Shown piece after piece: positions 22,281 through 34,316 of a DNA stretch of 64,000 nucleotides. Under the pieces are notes generated by a model. The model worked only from the letters and a program-made list of their open reading frames with translations, was not told the origin of the DNA and searched no databases. Source of the DNA: Hydrogenophaga sp. (GTDB lineage Bacteria > Pseudomonadota > Gammaproteobacteria > Burkholderiales > Burkholderiaceae_C). Numbering within the stretch: position 1 is the first letter of the stretch; each line of letters opens with the position of its first letter. Made by a program: the position numbers and the translations under genes. The stretch spans positions 62,001 through 126,000 of the forward strand of contig NZ_JAHBZK010000009.1 in NCBI RefSeq assembly GCF_019635465.1, given 5' to 3'.

Positions 22281-24617
22281 TCAGACCTCGGTGGCCTCTT
22301 CCGGCTTGGCCTTGCCCTCTTTCTTGGGCAGCGGCTGGATGTCGAGATCCACGTCGTGGATTTCTTTGCCATCCTCGCCGGTCTTGGTGACCAGGTCGAC
22401 CGTCAGACGTCCGCCTTCGGTCAGGCGACCGAACAGCAGCTCGTCGGCCAAGGCACGGCGGATCGTGTCCTGGATCAGGCGCTGCATCGGGCGCGCGCCC
22501 ATCAGCGGATCGAAACCCTTCTTGGCCAGGTGCTTGCGCAGCGTGTCGGTGAAGGTGACCTCCACCTTCTTCTCGGCCAGCTGGGTTTCGAGCTGCAGCA
22601 GGAACTTGTCGACCACGCGCAGGATGATCTGCTCGTCCAGCGCCTTGAAGCTCACGATCGCGTCCAGGCGGTTGCGGAACTCGGGCGTGAACAAGCGCTT
22701 GATGTCGGCCATCTCGTCGCCCGACTCTCGGGCGTTGGTGAAGCCGATGCTGGACTTGTTCATGGTCTCGGCACCCGCGTTCGTGGTCATGATGATGATC
22801 ACGTTGCGGAAGTCGGCCTTGCGTCCGTTGTTGTCGGTCAGCGTGCCATGGTCCATGACCTGCAGCAGCACGTTGAAGATGTCCGGATGCGCCTTCTCGA
22901 TTTCGTCGAGCAGCAGCACGCAGTGCGGCTTCTTGGTAATGGCCTCGGTCAGCAGGCCGCCTTGGTCAAAGCCCACATAGCCGGGAGGCGCGCCGATGAG
23001 GCGACTGACAGCGTGGCGCTCCATGTACTCCGACATGTCGAAGCGAATCAACTCGATGCCCATGATGTAGGCGAGCTGTTTGGCCGCTTCGGTCTTGCCG
23101 ACGCCGGTCGGGCCGCTGAACAGGAAGGCGCCGATCGGCTTGTCGGCACGACCCAGACCGGAACGCGCCATCTTGACGCTGGCGGACAGCACTTCTAGCG
23201 CCTTGTCCTGACCGAACACCACACTCTTGAGATCGCGCTCAAGCGTGGCGAGCTTGCCGCGGTCGTCGTTGGAGACGTTGGCCGGCGGGATGCGGGCGAT
23301 CTTGGCCACGATCTCCTCGACCTCGGCCTTGGAGATGGTCTTCTTGCGCTTGGACGCGGGCAGGATGCGCTGCGCCGCACCGGCTTCGTCGATCACGTCG
23401 ATGGCCTTGTCGGGCAGGTGGCGGTCGTTGATGTACTTGGCCGACAGCTCGGCCGCGGCCTGCAGGGCGGCCACGGCGTACTTGACGTTGTGGTGTTCCT
23501 CGAAGCGCGACTTGAGGCCCTTGAGGATGTCCACCGTCTGCTCGACCGTGGGTTCCACCACATCGACCTTCTGGAAGCGCCGCGAAAGCGCTGCATCTTT
23601 CTCGAAGATGCCGCGGTACTCGGTGAAGGTGGTGGCGCCGATGCACTTGAGCTGGCCACTGGAGAGTGCCGGCTTGAGCAGGTTGGATGCGTCCAGCGTT
23701 CCACCCGACGCCGCACCCGCACCGATCAGGGTGTGAATTTCGTCGATGAACAGCACGGCATTGGGCTTGTCCTTGAGCGACTTAAGCACGCCTTTGAGAC
23801 GCTGCTCAAAGTCGCCGCGGTACTTGGTACCGGCCAGCAGCGCGCCCATGTCGAGCGAGTAGACGTTGGACTCGGCCAGGATCTCGGGCACGTCGCCCTG
23901 GGTGATGCGCCAGGCCAGGCCCTCGGCGATGGCGGTCTTGCCCACGCCCGCCTCGCCCACCAGCAGCGGGTTGTTCTTGCGGCGGCGGCACAGGATCTGG
24001 ATCACGCGCTCGACTTCGTACTCGCGGCCGATCAGCGGATCGATCTTGCCGTCCTTGGCCATCTGGTTGAGGTTCTGGGTGAACTGCTCCAGTGGCGAGG
24101 CCTTCTCATTGCCCTTGGCTTCAGCGGCCTCTTCGTTCTCGGCGGCGCTTTCGTTGGATTTGGTCGGCTCGGGCGGGTCGCTCTTGCGGATGCCGTGCGC
24201 GATGAAGTTCACCACGTCCAGGCGCGTCACGCCCTGCTGGTGCAGGTAGTACACAGCGTGCGAGTCCTTCTCGCCGAAGATCGCAACCAGCACGTTGGCG
24301 CCGGTGACCTCCTTCTTGCCATTGCCGGTGCTTTGCACATGCATGATGGCGCGCTGGATCACGCGCTGAAAGCCCAACGTGGGTTGGGTGTCGACCTCGT
24401 CGGTACCGGCCACCTGCGGCGTGTTGTCCTTGATGAAGTTCGTCAGGGACTTGCGCAGGTCGTCGATGTTGGCCGAGCAGGCTCGCAAGACCTCGGCCGC
24501 GCTGGGGTTGTCCAGCAGGGCCAGCAGCAGGTGCTCGACGGTGATGAATTCGTGCCGTTGCTGCCTGGCCTCCACAAAGGCCATGTGCAAGCTGACTTCA
24601 AGTTCCTGGGCAATCAT
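22281..24617 (-). CDS. clpA: ATP-dependent Clp protease ATP-binding subunit ClpA
   Basis: AAA+ unfoldase that feeds N-degron and other substrates to ClpP. The 778 residues contain the double Clp-N domain (1-145), a charged linker (about 150-180), AAA domain 1 with GEAGVGKT and [11 protein letters not shown], and AAA domain 2 with GPTGVGKTE and [11 protein letters not shown], ending in an acidic tail. There is no M-domain coiled coil, which separates it from ClpB. An AAGGA box precedes the ATG. It lies 75 bp downstream of its adaptor gene clpS, as is usual. Confidence 0.96.
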   Translation of the reverse strand: MIAQELEVSLHMAFVEARQQRHEFITVEHLLLALLDNPSAAEVLRACSANIDDLRKSLTNFIKDNTPQVAGTDEVDTQPTLGFQRVIQRAIMHVQSTGNGKKEVTGANVLVAIFGEKDSHAVYYLHQQGVTRLDVVNFIAHGIRKSDPPEPTKSNESAAENEEAAEAKGNEKASPLEQFTQNLNQMAKDGKIDPLIGREYEVERVIQILCRRRKNNPLLVGEAGVGKTAIAEGLAWRITQGDVPEILAESNVYSLDMGALLAGTKYRGDFEQRLKGVLKSLKDKPNAVLFIDEIHTLIGAGAASGGTLDASNLLKPALSSGQLKCIGATTFTEYRGIFEKDAALSRRFQKVDVVEPTVEQTVDILKGLKSRFEEHHNVKYAVAALQAAAELSAKYINDRHLPDKAIDVIDEAGAAQRILPASKRKKTISKAEVEEIVAKIARIPPANVSNDDRGKLATLERDLKSVVFGQDKALEVLSASVKMARSGLGRADKPIGAFLFSGPTGVGKTEAAKQLAYIMGIELIRFDMSEYMERHAVSRLIGAPPGYVGFDQGGLLTEAITKKPHCVLLLDEIEKAHPDIFNVLLQVMDHGTLTDNNGRKADFRNVIIIMTTNAGAETMNKSSIGFTNARESGDEMADIKRLFTPEFRNRLDAIVSFKALDEQIILRVVDKFLLQLETQLAEKKVEVTFTDTLRKHLAKKGFDPLMGARPMQRLIQDTIRRALADELLFGRLTEGGRLTVDLVTKTGEDGKEIHDVDLDIQPLPKKEGKAKPEEATEV

Positions 24618-24692
24618 GGGGCACGTCCTTGGGCTGGGTCGGGAAAAGGGTGGCTTGAGAACACTGTAGGGCCAGATGGGGGGTATCCGACC

Positions 24693-25049
24693 TTATTCAA
24701 CGGGTTCGCTCAAGCATTGGAGCGGGTGGCCCGCATTGCGGGCGGCCTGGAGGACCTGATCCACCTTGGTGCTGGCCACGTCGCGCGAGTACACGCCGCA
24801 GACGCCTTTGCCTTCGAGGTGGATCTTCAACATGATCTGGGTAGCGGTTTCGCGGTCCTTGCTGAAGTACTCCTGGATGACCTGCACCACGAACTCCATC
24901 GGCGTGAAGTCGTCATTGAGCAGAACCACCTGGTACATCTGGGGCGGCTGTATGCGCTGGGTTCGGCGCTCGAGCACAACCGCATCGTCTCCGCTGGGCG
25001 CAGGCGGGTTGGCCGGGGTTTCAGGTTTCTTCGGTGTCTGAGAAGCCAT
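24693..25049 (-). CDS. clpS: ClpS, adaptor for ClpAP
   Basis: N-recognin that delivers proteins with bulky hydrophobic N-termini to ClpA. From ATG 25049 it has 118 residues: a Pro-rich flexible N-terminus (about 1-38) that engages ClpA, then the globular domain with [18 protein letters not shown], the [17 protein letters not shown] segment and a short C-terminus. The N-end binding residues (NDD, M, H) are present. An in-frame ATG at 25058 would add MIF; the inner start gives the standard MASQ-type beginning. Confidence 0.94.
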   Translation of the reverse strand: MASQTPKKPETPANPPAPSGDDAVVLERRTQRIQPPQMYQVVLLNDDFTPMEFVVQVIQEYFSKDRETATQIMLKIHLEGKGVCGVYSRDVASTKVDQVLQAARNAGHPLQCLSEPVE

Positions 25050-25284
25050 GAAAATCATTCTAGCGAGGGGGCCGCGCCCCCAATGTCATCCGGGACACTG
25101 ACGGAACTCCAGGGCGACAGACGCCCACGTGCTGCCCATTGTGCGCCTCGGCACGGAGGGCAAGCCATCGAGCAGATGCAAGAAACCTGCCCAATTCCAC
25201 GGGTAATGCCGGCTTGTTGCCGCCAGTCTGGAAAGAAGCCCGGCCGGGCGATCCAGGCGGGCGTCCGATCACACGGGGCCAGGT

Positions 25285-26538
<1,254 letters not shown>

Positions 26539-26675
26539 GTCGGCGATGGGTCCAAGTCTCGGGTGGTTGAAACGGCGCGGGGCATTCTAGACGGGGGCAC
26601 TCCAACCAACTTGCCCGACCTGTCCCCGGCGCATGGACCACAATGCGCACTTGCATTCAAGTTCTTGCCTGCCCT

Positions 26676-27125
26676 ATGAAATCACTGTTGGTTCGCCTGA
26701 TCGGATGGAGCCTGTTTGCCTGCGGCACCGCCTGGGCACAGGAAGGCCCGCAACTGGACCTGCCCCGCGTCAACCTGACCGCAGGCATGCACCTGATCCA
26801 TGCGCAGGTGGCGGCCACACCGCAAACGCGGGCCGTCGGGCTCATGTTTCGGCAGGAGATGCCGGCCAATGAAGGTATGTTGTTCGTGTTCGAACAACCA
26901 GCGGGGCAGTGCTTCTGGATGAAGAACACCTTGCTCCCGCTGACGGCCGCTTTCGTCGCCGACGACGGTACCGTGGTCAATCTGGCCGACATGAAGCCCC
27001 AGACCCTGGATTCGCACTGCTCGGACAAGCCCGTGCGCTTCGTGCTGGAGATGCACCAGGGCTGGTTTGCCAAACGCGGCATCAAAGCAGGCTATCGCCT
27101 GAGCGGGCCGCCCTTCACCAAGTAA
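26676..27125 (+). CDS. Secreted DUF192 family protein
   Basis: A 149-residue protein with a signal peptide (about 1-22, ending GTAWA) followed by a DUF192 domain: RAVGLMFRQEMPANEGMLFVF, CFWMKNTLLPLTAAFV and VLEMHQGWFAKRGI. Function of the family is unknown; the fold is a small beta barrel found in periplasmic or surface proteins. I chose ATG 26676, since the upstream ATG at 26643 adds a poorly hydrophobic leader. It is divergent from icd and convergent with the monomeric isocitrate dehydrogenase gene. Confidence 0.82.
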   Translation: MKSLLVRLIGWSLFACGTAWAQEGPQLDLPRVNLTAGMHLIHAQVAATPQTRAVGLMFRQEMPANEGMLFVFEQPAGQCFWMKNTLLPLTAAFVADDGTVVNLADMKPQTLDSHCSDKPVRFVLEMHQGWFAKRGIKAGYRLSGPPFTK

Positions 27126-27174
27126 GGTTTGGTGCGAGCGACCGCCAGCGCAGGCGGCCGCGTTTGGACGTCAC

Positions 27175-29412
27175 TCAGGCCTTGATCAAGGCCAGCGCCT
27201 TGTTGAAGGTGGCGCTGGGTCGCATGATGGTCTCCAGCTTGGCGAAGTCGGGCTTGTAGTAGCCGCCAATGTCGACCGACTTGCCCTGCACCGCCGCCAT
27301 CTCGTCGACGATGGCCTTCTCGTTGTCGGCCAAGGCCTTGGCCAACGGCGCGAACGTCTCGGCCAGGATCTTGTCTTCGGTCTGTGCAGCCAACTCCTGC
27401 GCCCAATACAGCGTCAGGTAGAACTGGCTGCCGCGGTTGTCGAGCATGCCCGTCTTCGGGCTGGGGTTCTTGTTGTTGTTGAGCAGTTGCCCCGTTGCGG
27501 AGTCCAGCGTCTTGGCCAGCAATTTGGCGCGGGCGTTGTTGTTTTTGAGGCCGAGGTCTTCGAAGCTGACTGCCAGGGCCAGGAACTCACCCAGCGAATC
27601 CCATCGCAGGTGGTTTTCTTCGACCAACTGCTGAACGTGCTTGGGCGCCGAGCCACCGGCACCCGTTTCGTACATGCCACCACCGGCCATCAGCGGCACG
27701 ATCGACAACATCTTGGCGCTGGTACCCAGTTCCATGATGGGGAACAGGTCGGTCAGGTAGTCGCGCAGGATGTTGCCCGTGGCGCTGATGGTGTCCAGGC
27801 CACGGATCACTCGTTCCAGCGTGTAACGCATGGCACGCACCTGGCTCATGATCTGGATGTCCAGACCGGCGGTGTTGTGCTCGTGCAGGTACATCTTCAC
27901 CTTGGTGATCAGCTGCGCCTCGTGCGGGCGGTACTGATCCAGCCAGAACACCACCGGCATGCCGGAGTTGCGAGCGCGGTTAACGGCCAGCTTGACCCAG
28001 TCGCGAATCGCGGCGTCCTTTACCTGGCACATGCGCCAGATGTCGCCCTGCTCGACCTCCTGGCTCATCAGCACCTCGCCCGTGGCGATGTCGGTGATGT
28101 TGGCCACGCCGTCTTCGGCAATCTCGAAGGTCTTGTCGTGCGAGCCGTATTCCTCGGCCTGTTGCGCCATCAGGCCGACGTTGGGCACCGTGCCCATGGT
28201 TTTCGGATCAAACGCGCCGTGCCATTTGCAGAAGTTGATCATCTCCTGGTAGATGCGCGCGAAGGTGCTCTCGGGCATCACGGCCTTGACTTCCTTCAGG
28301 CGGCCATCGGCACCGTACATCTTGCCGCCGGCGCGGATCATCGCGGGCATGGAGGCATCGACGATCACGTCGTTGGGCGAGTGGAAGTTGGTGATGCCCT
28401 TGGCCGAATCCACCATGGCGAGTTCGGGGCGGTGCTCCTGGCAGGCATGCAGATCGTGCTTGATTTCGTCCTGCTTGCTTTGCGGCAGCGACGCGATCTT
28501 GTTGTAGAGATCGACCATGCCGTTGTTGACGTTCACACCCAGTTCGTCGAACAACTTGCCATGCTTCTCGAAAGCCTCCTTGTAGAAGATCTTCACGCAG
28601 TGACCGAACACGATCGGGTGCGACACCTTCATCATGGTGGCCTTGACGTGCAACGAGAACATCACACCAGTCTTGCGGGCGTCTTCGATCTCTTTCTCGT
28701 AGAACGCCAGCAAGGCCTTCTTGCTCATGAACATGGAGTCGATGACCTCGCGGTCCAGCAAGGAGACCTTGGGCTTGAGCACGATGGTCTTGCCGCTCTT
28801 GGTGATCAGCTCCATGCGCACGTCGCGCGCGCGGTCGAGCGTCATTGACTTCTCACCGTGATAGAAGTCGCCGTGGTGCATGTGCGAGACGTGCGTGCGC
28901 GAAGCCTGGCTCCACTCGCTCATGCTGTGGGGGTGCTTGCGGGCGTACTCCTTGACGGCCTTGGGTGCGCGGCGGTCCGAGTTGCCTTCGCGCAGCACCG
29001 GATTGACGGCACTGCCGATGCACTTGTTGTAGCGCGCGCGGATGTCCTTTTCTTCGTCGGTCTGCGGGTTCTCGGGGAAGTCGGGAATCTTGTAGCCCTT
29101 CTTCTGAAGCTCACCGATGGCAGCCTTGAGCTGCGCCACCGAGGCACTGATGTTGGGCAACTTGATGATGTTCGCTTCGGGCTTGAGCGTCAGTTTGCCC
29201 AGCGCCGCCAGGTCGTCGGGTACGCGCTGTTCTTCGCTCAGGCACTCGGGGAAGGCGGCCAGCACGCGGCCCGCCACTGAAATATCGGCCGTGGCCACAT
29301 TGATGCCGGCGGGTGCTGCAAAGGTGCGGATGATGGGCAAAAACGAGCTGGTGGCCAGCAACGGCGCCTCGTCCGTCAGGGTGTAGATGATGGTGGGTTG
29401 CTGGCTACTCAT
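27175..29412 (-). CDS. icd2: NADP-dependent isocitrate dehydrogenase, monomeric type
   Basis: Single-chain isocitrate dehydrogenase of about 80 kDa, sequence-unrelated at motif level to the dimeric enzyme although it catalyses the same reaction. The 745 residues are the family length. Typical blocks include [19 protein letters not shown] at the N-terminus, [36 protein letters not shown] and the [10 protein letters not shown] segment. It has its own promoter region (29413-29595, non-coding) between it and sodB. Having both types in one neighbourhood suggests differential use, for example temperature or carbon source, but that is inference. Confidence 0.95.
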   Translation of the reverse strand: MSSQQPTIIYTLTDEAPLLATSSFLPIIRTFAAPAGINVATADISVAGRVLAAFPECLSEEQRVPDDLAALGKLTLKPEANIIKLPNISASVAQLKAAIGELQKKGYKIPDFPENPQTDEEKDIRARYNKCIGSAVNPVLREGNSDRRAPKAVKEYARKHPHSMSEWSQASRTHVSHMHHGDFYHGEKSMTLDRARDVRMELITKSGKTIVLKPKVSLLDREVIDSMFMSKKALLAFYEKEIEDARKTGVMFSLHVKATMMKVSHPIVFGHCVKIFYKEAFEKHGKLFDELGVNVNNGMVDLYNKIASLPQSKQDEIKHDLHACQEHRPELAMVDSAKGITNFHSPNDVIVDASMPAMIRAGGKMYGADGRLKEVKAVMPESTFARIYQEMINFCKWHGAFDPKTMGTVPNVGLMAQQAEEYGSHDKTFEIAEDGVANITDIATGEVLMSQEVEQGDIWRMCQVKDAAIRDWVKLAVNRARNSGMPVVFWLDQYRPHEAQLITKVKMYLHEHNTAGLDIQIMSQVRAMRYTLERVIRGLDTISATGNILRDYLTDLFPIMELGTSAKMLSIVPLMAGGGMYETGAGGSAPKHVQQLVEENHLRWDSLGEFLALAVSFEDLGLKNNNARAKLLAKTLDSATGQLLNNNKNPSPKTGMLDNRGSQFYLTLYWAQELAAQTEDKILAETFAPLAKALADNEKAIVDEMAAVQGKSVDIGGYYKPDFAKLETIMRPSATFNKALALIKA

Positions 29413-29595
29413 CGCTTATCTCCAAAGGTTGTTGGGTGCGCCATCGGCCGGCACCTGGCGGATTGTGCAAAGCCGCCGACCGATATCCCGCGATTGTGCT
29501 TTCAGTGAAAACGCGAAGACCGCGATTTCGGGATCAAACTCTCACGATACAAAATGGTTGCCAAAAAAATTTGCATGCCAACACATGGCTGGCCA

Positions 29596-29630
29596 CAAAA
29601 AAGGGCCCGGAGGTTGCCCACCGAGCCCTT
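29596..29630 (-). terminator. Intrinsic terminator after sodB
   Basis: On the minus strand an interrupted GC stem (AAGGGC-CGG-GG pairing with its complement, loop around TTGC, 29601-29630) is followed by TTTTTTGTGG. It lies 17 bp past the sodB stop and before the icd2 promoter region. Confidence 0.75.
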
Positions 29631-29647
29631 GTTCAGGCATGCCCTGC

Positions 29648-30229
29648 TCAGCCGAAGTTCTTTTCGGCAAACGACCAGTTGACCAGCTTGTCGAGGAAGG
29701 TCTCGACAAACTTGGGACGCGCGTTGCGGTAGTCGATGTAGTAGGCGTGCTCCCACACGTCCACCGTCAGCAGCGCCTTGTCGGCCGTGGTCAGCGGCGT
29801 ACCGGCCGCGCCCGTGTTGACGATGTCCACCGAGCCGTCGGCCTTCTTGACGAGCCAAGTCCAGCCGGAGCCGAAGTTGCCCACAGCGCTCTTGACAAAG
29901 GCTTCCTTGAACGCGGCATAGCTGCCCCATTTGGCATTGATGGCTGCGGCCAGCGAGCCACCGGGTTCACCACCGCCATTGGGCTTCATGCAGCTCCAGA
30001 AGAAGGTGTGGTTCCAGATCTGCGCCGCATTGTTGTAAACGCCGCCGCTGGACTTCTTGACGATGTCTTCCAGGCCCATCGACTCGAACTCGGTCCCCTT
30101 TTGCAGATTGTTGAGGTTGACCACGTAGGCGTTGTGGTGCTTGCCGTGGTGGTACTCCAGGGTCTCGCGGCTGTAGTGCGGGGCTAGGTCGTCCAGACCG
30201 TAGGGCAATGCGGGCAGGGTGTGTTCCAT
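29648..30229 (-). CDS. sodB: Superoxide dismutase, Fe type
   Basis: Cytoplasmic superoxide dismutase. The 193 residues have the Fe/Mn-SOD ligands: first His in [13 protein letters not shown] (about 27), second in NHTFFW (about 74), and Asp/His in [13 protein letters not shown]. The sequence around the second ligand ([14 protein letters not shown]) and GGGEPGG is typical of iron enzymes. The ATG at 30229 gives the standard start [10 protein letters not shown]. It is 74 bp downstream of xseA and followed by its own terminator. Confidence 0.95.
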   Translation of the reverse strand: MEHTLPALPYGLDDLAPHYSRETLEYHHGKHHNAYVVNLNNLQKGTEFESMGLEDIVKKSSGGVYNNAAQIWNHTFFWSCMKPNGGGEPGGSLAAAINAKWGSYAAFKEAFVKSAVGNFGSGWTWLVKKADGSVDIVNTGAAGTPLTTADKALLTVDVWEHAYYIDYRNARPKFVETFLDKLVNWSFAEKNFG

Positions 30230-30303
30230 GCGCTTCCTCTTGGATGTGGTTGTGGGGAAAACGGCGATTGTAGGCAGCGGGTGTGACGCTGACGGTGTCG
30301 GGG

Positions 30304-31665
30304 TTATGCCCCAGGTTCGTGCACTTGCAGCGGCAACGTGCCGTCGGCCAAGGTAGCCGTGAGTCGATCGCCCGAGGACACCTGACCCACGTGCGTGATG
30401 GCACGTCCCTGCTCGTCCGTGAGATAGGCGTAGCCCCTGCGCAGAACCAGGCGCGGATCCAGTAGGGACAGTGCCGCTTCGCTGCGTTGCAGTCGCTGCC
30501 GTTGCTGCTGCAACTGGCTGTCCATGGCTGCGGGAAGCGCTTTGCCCAGTTGGGCGTGTGTCCAGTGCTGACGCTGCAGCCACAGACTCGGGGCGGCCTG
30601 AAGGCGTCCCTGAAGCATTTGCAGCATTTCGCGCGCTGCGCCCACGCGCGCGGCCGGGCGCCCCAGGTGTGCGGCGACGCGGTCCAGGCGCTGCGCATGT
30701 TCGTTCATCAGGTCGTTCAGTCCATCGCGCAAGCGTTCCTGCAGGTACGCCAGCTCGCCCAGGCGCTGCTCGCGCGGCGCCGAACACAGCTCGGCCGCAG
30801 CGGTGGGTGTTGGCGCGCGCAGGTCGGCCGCGAAATCGGCCAGCGTGAAGTCGGTTTCGTGACCGACGCCCACCACCACTGGCAGGCTCGAACCCGCCAC
30901 CGCCCGCACCACCGCCTCGTCATTGAACGCCCACAGGTCTTCAAGCGATCCGCCGCCGCGCACGAGGAGGATGAGTTCACATGGGCCACGCTCGCCCCGG
31001 TAGCGGTTGGCCAAGTCCATTGCGCCCACCAGCTCGGCGGGCGCCTGCGCCCCCTGCACCGACGCTGGAAAGACCGTCACCGCCACATGCGGCACCCGCC
31101 GGTGCAAGGCGGTCACCACATCGCGCAAGGCGGCCGCGCCCAGCGAAGTCACCACAGCCACATGCCGCACCTGCGCGGGCAGCTCGCGCTTGCGCCCGGC
31201 ATCAAAGAGGCCCTGCGCCTCCAGCAGCGCCTTGAGCCTCAGAAATTGCTCGAACAGCGACCCTTGCCCTGCGGCGCGCATGTTCTCGACGATGAGTTGC
31301 AAGTCGCCCCGCGGGCCATACACGTCGAGCCGACCGCGCACCTGAACGCGAAGGCCATCCCGGGGGGGAAAGCTCAGCGCGTCGGCCGCGCGCCGAAACA
31401 TGGCGCAGCGGATCTGCCCGCTGTCGTCCTTCAGGCTGAAATAGCAATGCCCGCTGCTGGCGCGCGAGAAGCCGGAAATCTCGCCTTGAACCGCGACCGG
31501 GTTGAACCGTGCAGACAAGGTGTCCGCCACAGCTCGCACCAGCGAGCCAACCGCCCACACACGTTCGGCCGACTCTGCCTGTCGCTCGGGAAATGCCCCG
31601 GCGCTGCGGTCTGGCGGGTCAAACGTGTCCACAGGCCGCACCGATGCTCGATTTGCTGTCGCCAA
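30304..31665 (-). CDS. xseA: Exodeoxyribonuclease VII large subunit
   Basis: Nuclease subunit that degrades single-stranded DNA with XseB. The 453 residues have an N-terminal OB fold (about 40-130; [20 protein letters not shown]), the catalytic domain with the [21 protein letters not shown] and [12 protein letters not shown] motifs that hold the acidic/His residues, and a long coiled coil (about 320-400) ending in the RGYA[Y]L segment. The likely start is TTG 31665, with no ATG upstream in frame. xseB is not in the window. Confidence 0.92.
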   Translation of the reverse strand: MATANRASVRPVDTFDPPDRSAGAFPERQAESAERVWAVGSLVRAVADTLSARFNPVAVQGEISGFSRASSGHCYFSLKDDSGQIRCAMFRRAADALSFPPRDGLRVQVRGRLDVYGPRGDLQLIVENMRAAGQGSLFEQFLRLKALLEAQGLFDAGRKRELPAQVRHVAVVTSLGAAALRDVVTALHRRVPHVAVTVFPASVQGAQAPAELVGAMDLANRYRGERGPCELILLVRGGGSLEDLWAFNDEAVVRAVAGSSLPVVVGVGHETDFTLADFAADLRAPTPTAAAELCSAPREQRLGELAYLQERLRDGLNDLMNEHAQRLDRVAAHLGRPAARVGAAREMLQMLQGRLQAAPSLWLQRQHWTHAQLGKALPAAMDSQLQQQRQRLQRSEAALSLLDPRLVLRRGYAYLTDEQGRAITHVGQVSSGDRLTATLADGTLPLQVHEPGA

Positions 31666-31965
31666 TCCCCGACAAGCCGCATGGCATCGTCAAGTGCGTT
31701 GATTTCAAAGCGGAATGTGGTGCGCAAATTTCGGGCATTGTGCTCAAGCCCAAGTGGCGCAAGCCATCGCGAGCCCTATGCAGGGGGTTTTTCACAAAGT
31801 TATCCACAGAAGCTGTGAATGGTTGGACTGCTCGATGGCGAAACAAGCGCATTGTTGGATTGCGCAACATCGGCTCGGGCAATCACGGCGCACCAGGCTC
31901 TGGCACTGGTCCATAATCCGCCGCTGTTGACCGGTGCCGTCGGCACCACTGTCCGGAGCCCAGAG
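31666..31965. other. Non-coding gap between xseA and exbB; contains a DnaA box
   Basis: This 300-bp divergent spacer holds no convincing gene. The clearest element is a perfect E. coli-consensus DnaA box TTATCCACA at 31800-31808, nested inside an inverted repeat TTCACA (31791-31796) ... TGTGAA. Reading frames that continue upstream of the exbB start in this stretch have no ribosome-binding site. Promoters for xseA (minus) and for the exbB operon (plus) must lie here. Confidence 0.55.
31800..31808 (+). promoter_or_regulatory. Consensus DnaA box
   Basis: TTATCCACA matches the strong DnaA-ATP/ADP site exactly. It is single, so it is not an origin by itself; DnaA binding might influence xseA or the exbB-lpxK operon, or the site may titrate DnaA. 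Confidence 0.5.
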
Positions 31966-32601
31966 TTGTTGTCCATCATACAAGCCGCCGGTTGGCCGAT
32001 CTGGCCCCTGATCATCTGTTCCGTGACCGGCCTGACCCTCGTCATCGAACGCTTCATCAGCCTCAAAACCAGTCGCATCGTGCCGCCCAAGCTGCTCGAA
32101 GAGGCCATCATGGTGTCGCGCAACGGCGTGCCGGGCCCCGACGTGGTGACCCAGCTCGAGCAGAACTCGCTGCTTGGCGGCGTGCTGGCCACCGGCTTCA
32201 GAACCCTGGCTAACAACCCCAAAGCCAGCGCCGAAGACCTCAGGGCCAACATCGAAACCGCCGGCCGGCAGGCGGCGGCCCGCATGCAGCGCTACCTCGG
32301 GGCCCTGGCCACCATCGCCTCGGCCGCACCGTTGCTGGGGCTGTTGGGCACGGTCATCGGCATGATCGAAATCTTCGGCTCACAGGCCGGCAGCGGTCTG
32401 ACGCCCGGTGGCGGCGACCCCAGCCAGCTGGCCCATGGCATCTCCATCGCCCTGTACAACACAGCCTTCGGGCTGATCGTGGCGATTCCGGCGCTCATTT
32501 TCTGGCGTTACTTTCGCGCCCGCGTCGACGAGTACGTCCTGAGCATGGAAGTGGCCGCCGACCGCTTTGCCCGTCACCTGATGCTCATCCGCAAGCCATG
32601 A
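31966..32601 (+). CDS. exbB: MotA/TolQ/ExbB proton-channel family protein
   Basis: Inner-membrane proton-channel subunit that with ExbD/TolR energises a TonB- or TolA-type partner. From TTG 31966 it has 211 residues; a GGAG box 7 nt upstream decides this start against longer readings. Three membrane segments are visible (about 8-28, 115-140 and 160-185), with the conserved LLGLLGTVIGMIEIF channel helix and the long cytoplasmic loop between the first and second. It overlaps exbD by 4 bases. Position before lpxK is typical for Burkholderiales; the exact partner is not evident. Confidence 0.88.
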   Translation: MLSIIQAAGWPIWPLIICSVTGLTLVIERFISLKTSRIVPPKLLEEAIMVSRNGVPGPDVVTQLEQNSLLGGVLATGFRTLANNPKASAEDLRANIETAGRQAAARMQRYLGALATIASAAPLLGLLGTVIGMIEIFGSQAGSGLTPGGGDPSQLAHGISIALYNTAFGLIVAIPALIFWRYFRARVDEYVLSMEVAADRFARHLMLIRKP

Positions 32602-33041
32602 ACTTTCACGGCGGCTCCCATCGCGACGAACCTGAGGTCAACCTCATTGCGTTCATCGACATCCTGCTGGTGGTGGTCATTTTCCTGGTCCTCACCACCA
32701 CGTACAGCAAGTACACCGAGTTGAAGGTCAACTTGCCGGTGGCCGATGCCGACACGCAGAAAGAGAACCCCAAAGAGGTCGTGGTGACGGTCGGCGCGGA
32801 TGGCCGCTACGCGATCAACCGGGTGGTCCTCGAAGGCACCAGCGTCGAGCTGCTCACCGCCGCCCTGCAGGAGAGCGTGGACAGCGGCCGCGACACCGTC
32901 GTGGTCATCAGTGCCGACGCGGCCGCCATGCACCAGTCGGTGATCAACGTCATGGACGCGGCACGTCGGGCCGGCTTGGTACAAATCACCTTTGCCACCC
33001 AGCAAGGTGGTGGTCGGGCGGCGGCGCGCGCGCGCCCCTGA
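32598..33041 (+). CDS. exbD: ExbD/TolR family biopolymer transporter
   Basis: Single-span partner of the ExbB-like protein. In 147 residues it has a short cytoplasmic N-terminus, one membrane helix (about 16-37) with the essential Asp in AFIDILLVVVIFLV, and a periplasmic domain. Residues after about 137 form a Gly/Arg/Ala-rich end. ATGA overlap with exbB couples translation. lpxK starts 4 bp after its stop. Confidence 0.9.
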   Translation: MNFHGGSHRDEPEVNLIAFIDILLVVVIFLVLTTTYSKYTELKVNLPVADADTQKENPKEVVVTVGADGRYAINRVVLEGTSVELLTAALQESVDSGRDTVVVISADAAAMHQSVINVMDAARRAGLVQITFATQQGGGRAAARARP

Positions 33042-33045
33042 CCCC

Positions 33046-34083
33046 ATGGCGCCCAAGGCCGCCGAGTCCGGCTGGCAGGGCATGGCCCAGCACCGTGGGC
33101 CCTGGGCCCGATTGCTGTGGCCGCTTTCACTGCTCTATGGCGCGCTGGTGCGGTGGCGCTTGCACAGCGCCCCAAGCCAGAGGGGCGCACCCAGGCTGCC
33201 GTTGCCCGTCATCGTGATCGGCAACGTGGTGGTGGGCGGCGCCGGCAAGACACCGACCACCATGGCCGTGGTGCGTCACCTGAGCCGGCAAGGCTGGACG
33301 CCTGGCGTCGTCTCCCGCGGCCACGGCAGACGCGACCAGTCGCCCGCATCTGTGGAACTTGCGTCCGACCCACTGGCAGTGGGTGACGAACCGCTCCTGA
33401 TTCGCCGCAGTACCGGGGTCCCGGTGTGGGTGGGACGCCAGCGGGTGGACGCGGCGCGAGCACTGCTGGCAGCGCATCCGCTGACCGATGTGCTCGTCTG
33501 TGACGATGGTCTGCAACATCTGCCCTTGCATGGCGATCTGCGCATCGCGGTGTTCGACGACCGCGGCCTGGGCAATGGCTGGCTGCTGCCCGCCGGCTTG
33601 CTGCGCGAGCCCTGGCCCATCAGGCCCCCGACCCGCGCGCCCCAGCTGGTGCTGATCCACGGCCAGCCATTTGATGCCAGCGCCTTGCCGATGCCGAACG
33701 GGACGGACGTTTTCTTCGCGCAACGCGAGCTGGCCACCGTGGCGGTCGACGCCCTTGGCGCATCGCGCCCGCTGGCCGAGCTGCAGGATCAACCCGTGCT
33801 GGCCGTGGCGGCCATTGCACGCCCCGAGCGGTTCTTCGAAATGCTCACGGTCCTGGGTGTGCCGATTGCGCGCAGCGTGGCCTTGCCCGACCATGCCAGC
33901 GCCAGCGTCATCGAAGCGGCCATTGATGCCTGGCATGGCCATGTACTGTGCACCGAGAAGGACCTCGTGAAACTTGGCGGGGCGAGCCAGGGTGCGTCGG
34001 TGTGGGCTGTGCCGCTGAAGGTGGACATCGACGCCGGCTTCTTTGACGCCATTGACCGCGCCCTGAACGGGCTGCGCAGCTGA
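33046..34083 (+). CDS. lpxK: Tetraacyldisaccharide 4'-kinase LpxK
   Basis: P-loop kinase that phosphorylates the lipid A disaccharide at the inner membrane face. The 345 residues contain a hydrophobic N-terminal helix around [13 protein letters not shown], Walker [15 protein letters not shown] (about 64-77), the SRGHGRR motif and the DDGLQHLPL catalytic segment. ATG 33046 is used because an earlier in-frame start would lie inside exbD. It sits with kdsB in an LPS-focused run. Confidence 0.94.
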   Translation: MAPKAAESGWQGMAQHRGPWARLLWPLSLLYGALVRWRLHSAPSQRGAPRLPLPVIVIGNVVVGGAGKTPTTMAVVRHLSRQGWTPGVVSRGHGRRDQSPASVELASDPLAVGDEPLLIRRSTGVPVWVGRQRVDAARALLAAHPLTDVLVCDDGLQHLPLHGDLRIAVFDDRGLGNGWLLPAGLLREPWPIRPPTRAPQLVLIHGQPFDASALPMPNGTDVFFAQRELATVAVDALGASRPLAELQDQPVLAVAAIARPERFFEMLTVLGVPIARSVALPDHASASVIEAAIDAWHGHVLCTEKDLVKLGGASQGASVWAVPLKVDIDAGFFDAIDRALNGLRS

Positions 34084-34106
34084 TCTCTCGACCTATCATC
34101 GCGGCC

Positions 34107-34313
34107 ATGGACACCAAACTGGTCGAACTGCTGGTATGCCCTGTGACCAAAGGGCCGTTGATTCTGGGCCCCGACAAGCAGGAGCTGATCTCGCGCAGCG
34201 CCCGCCTGGCCTACCCCATCCGTGACGGGATCCCGATCCTGCTCGAGCATGAGGCCCGCCCCATCTCGGATGAAGAGGCAGCCCGGCCTGCACCGCCGCC
34301 TTCGGTCGACTGA
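34107..34313 (+). CDS. Trm112 family protein
   Basis: A 68-residue Trm112-like protein with [12 protein letters not shown] and the C-terminal [17 protein letters not shown]. Only one Cys of the CxxC zinc motif is present (CPVT), as in many proteobacterial members such as YcaR. In E. coli the homologue sits between lpxK and kdsB, the same place as here. In eukaryotes Trm112 activates methyltransferases; the bacterial role is uncertain. Confidence 0.9.
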   Translation: MDTKLVELLVCPVTKGPLILGPDKQELISRSARLAYPIRDGIPILLEHEARPISDEEAARPAPPPSVD

Positions 34314-34316
34314 GCC

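Noticed and set aside
25050-25284. Possible terminator or small gene between icd and clpS
   Set aside because: Only GC palindromes without T runs and no frame with a ribosome-binding site were found.
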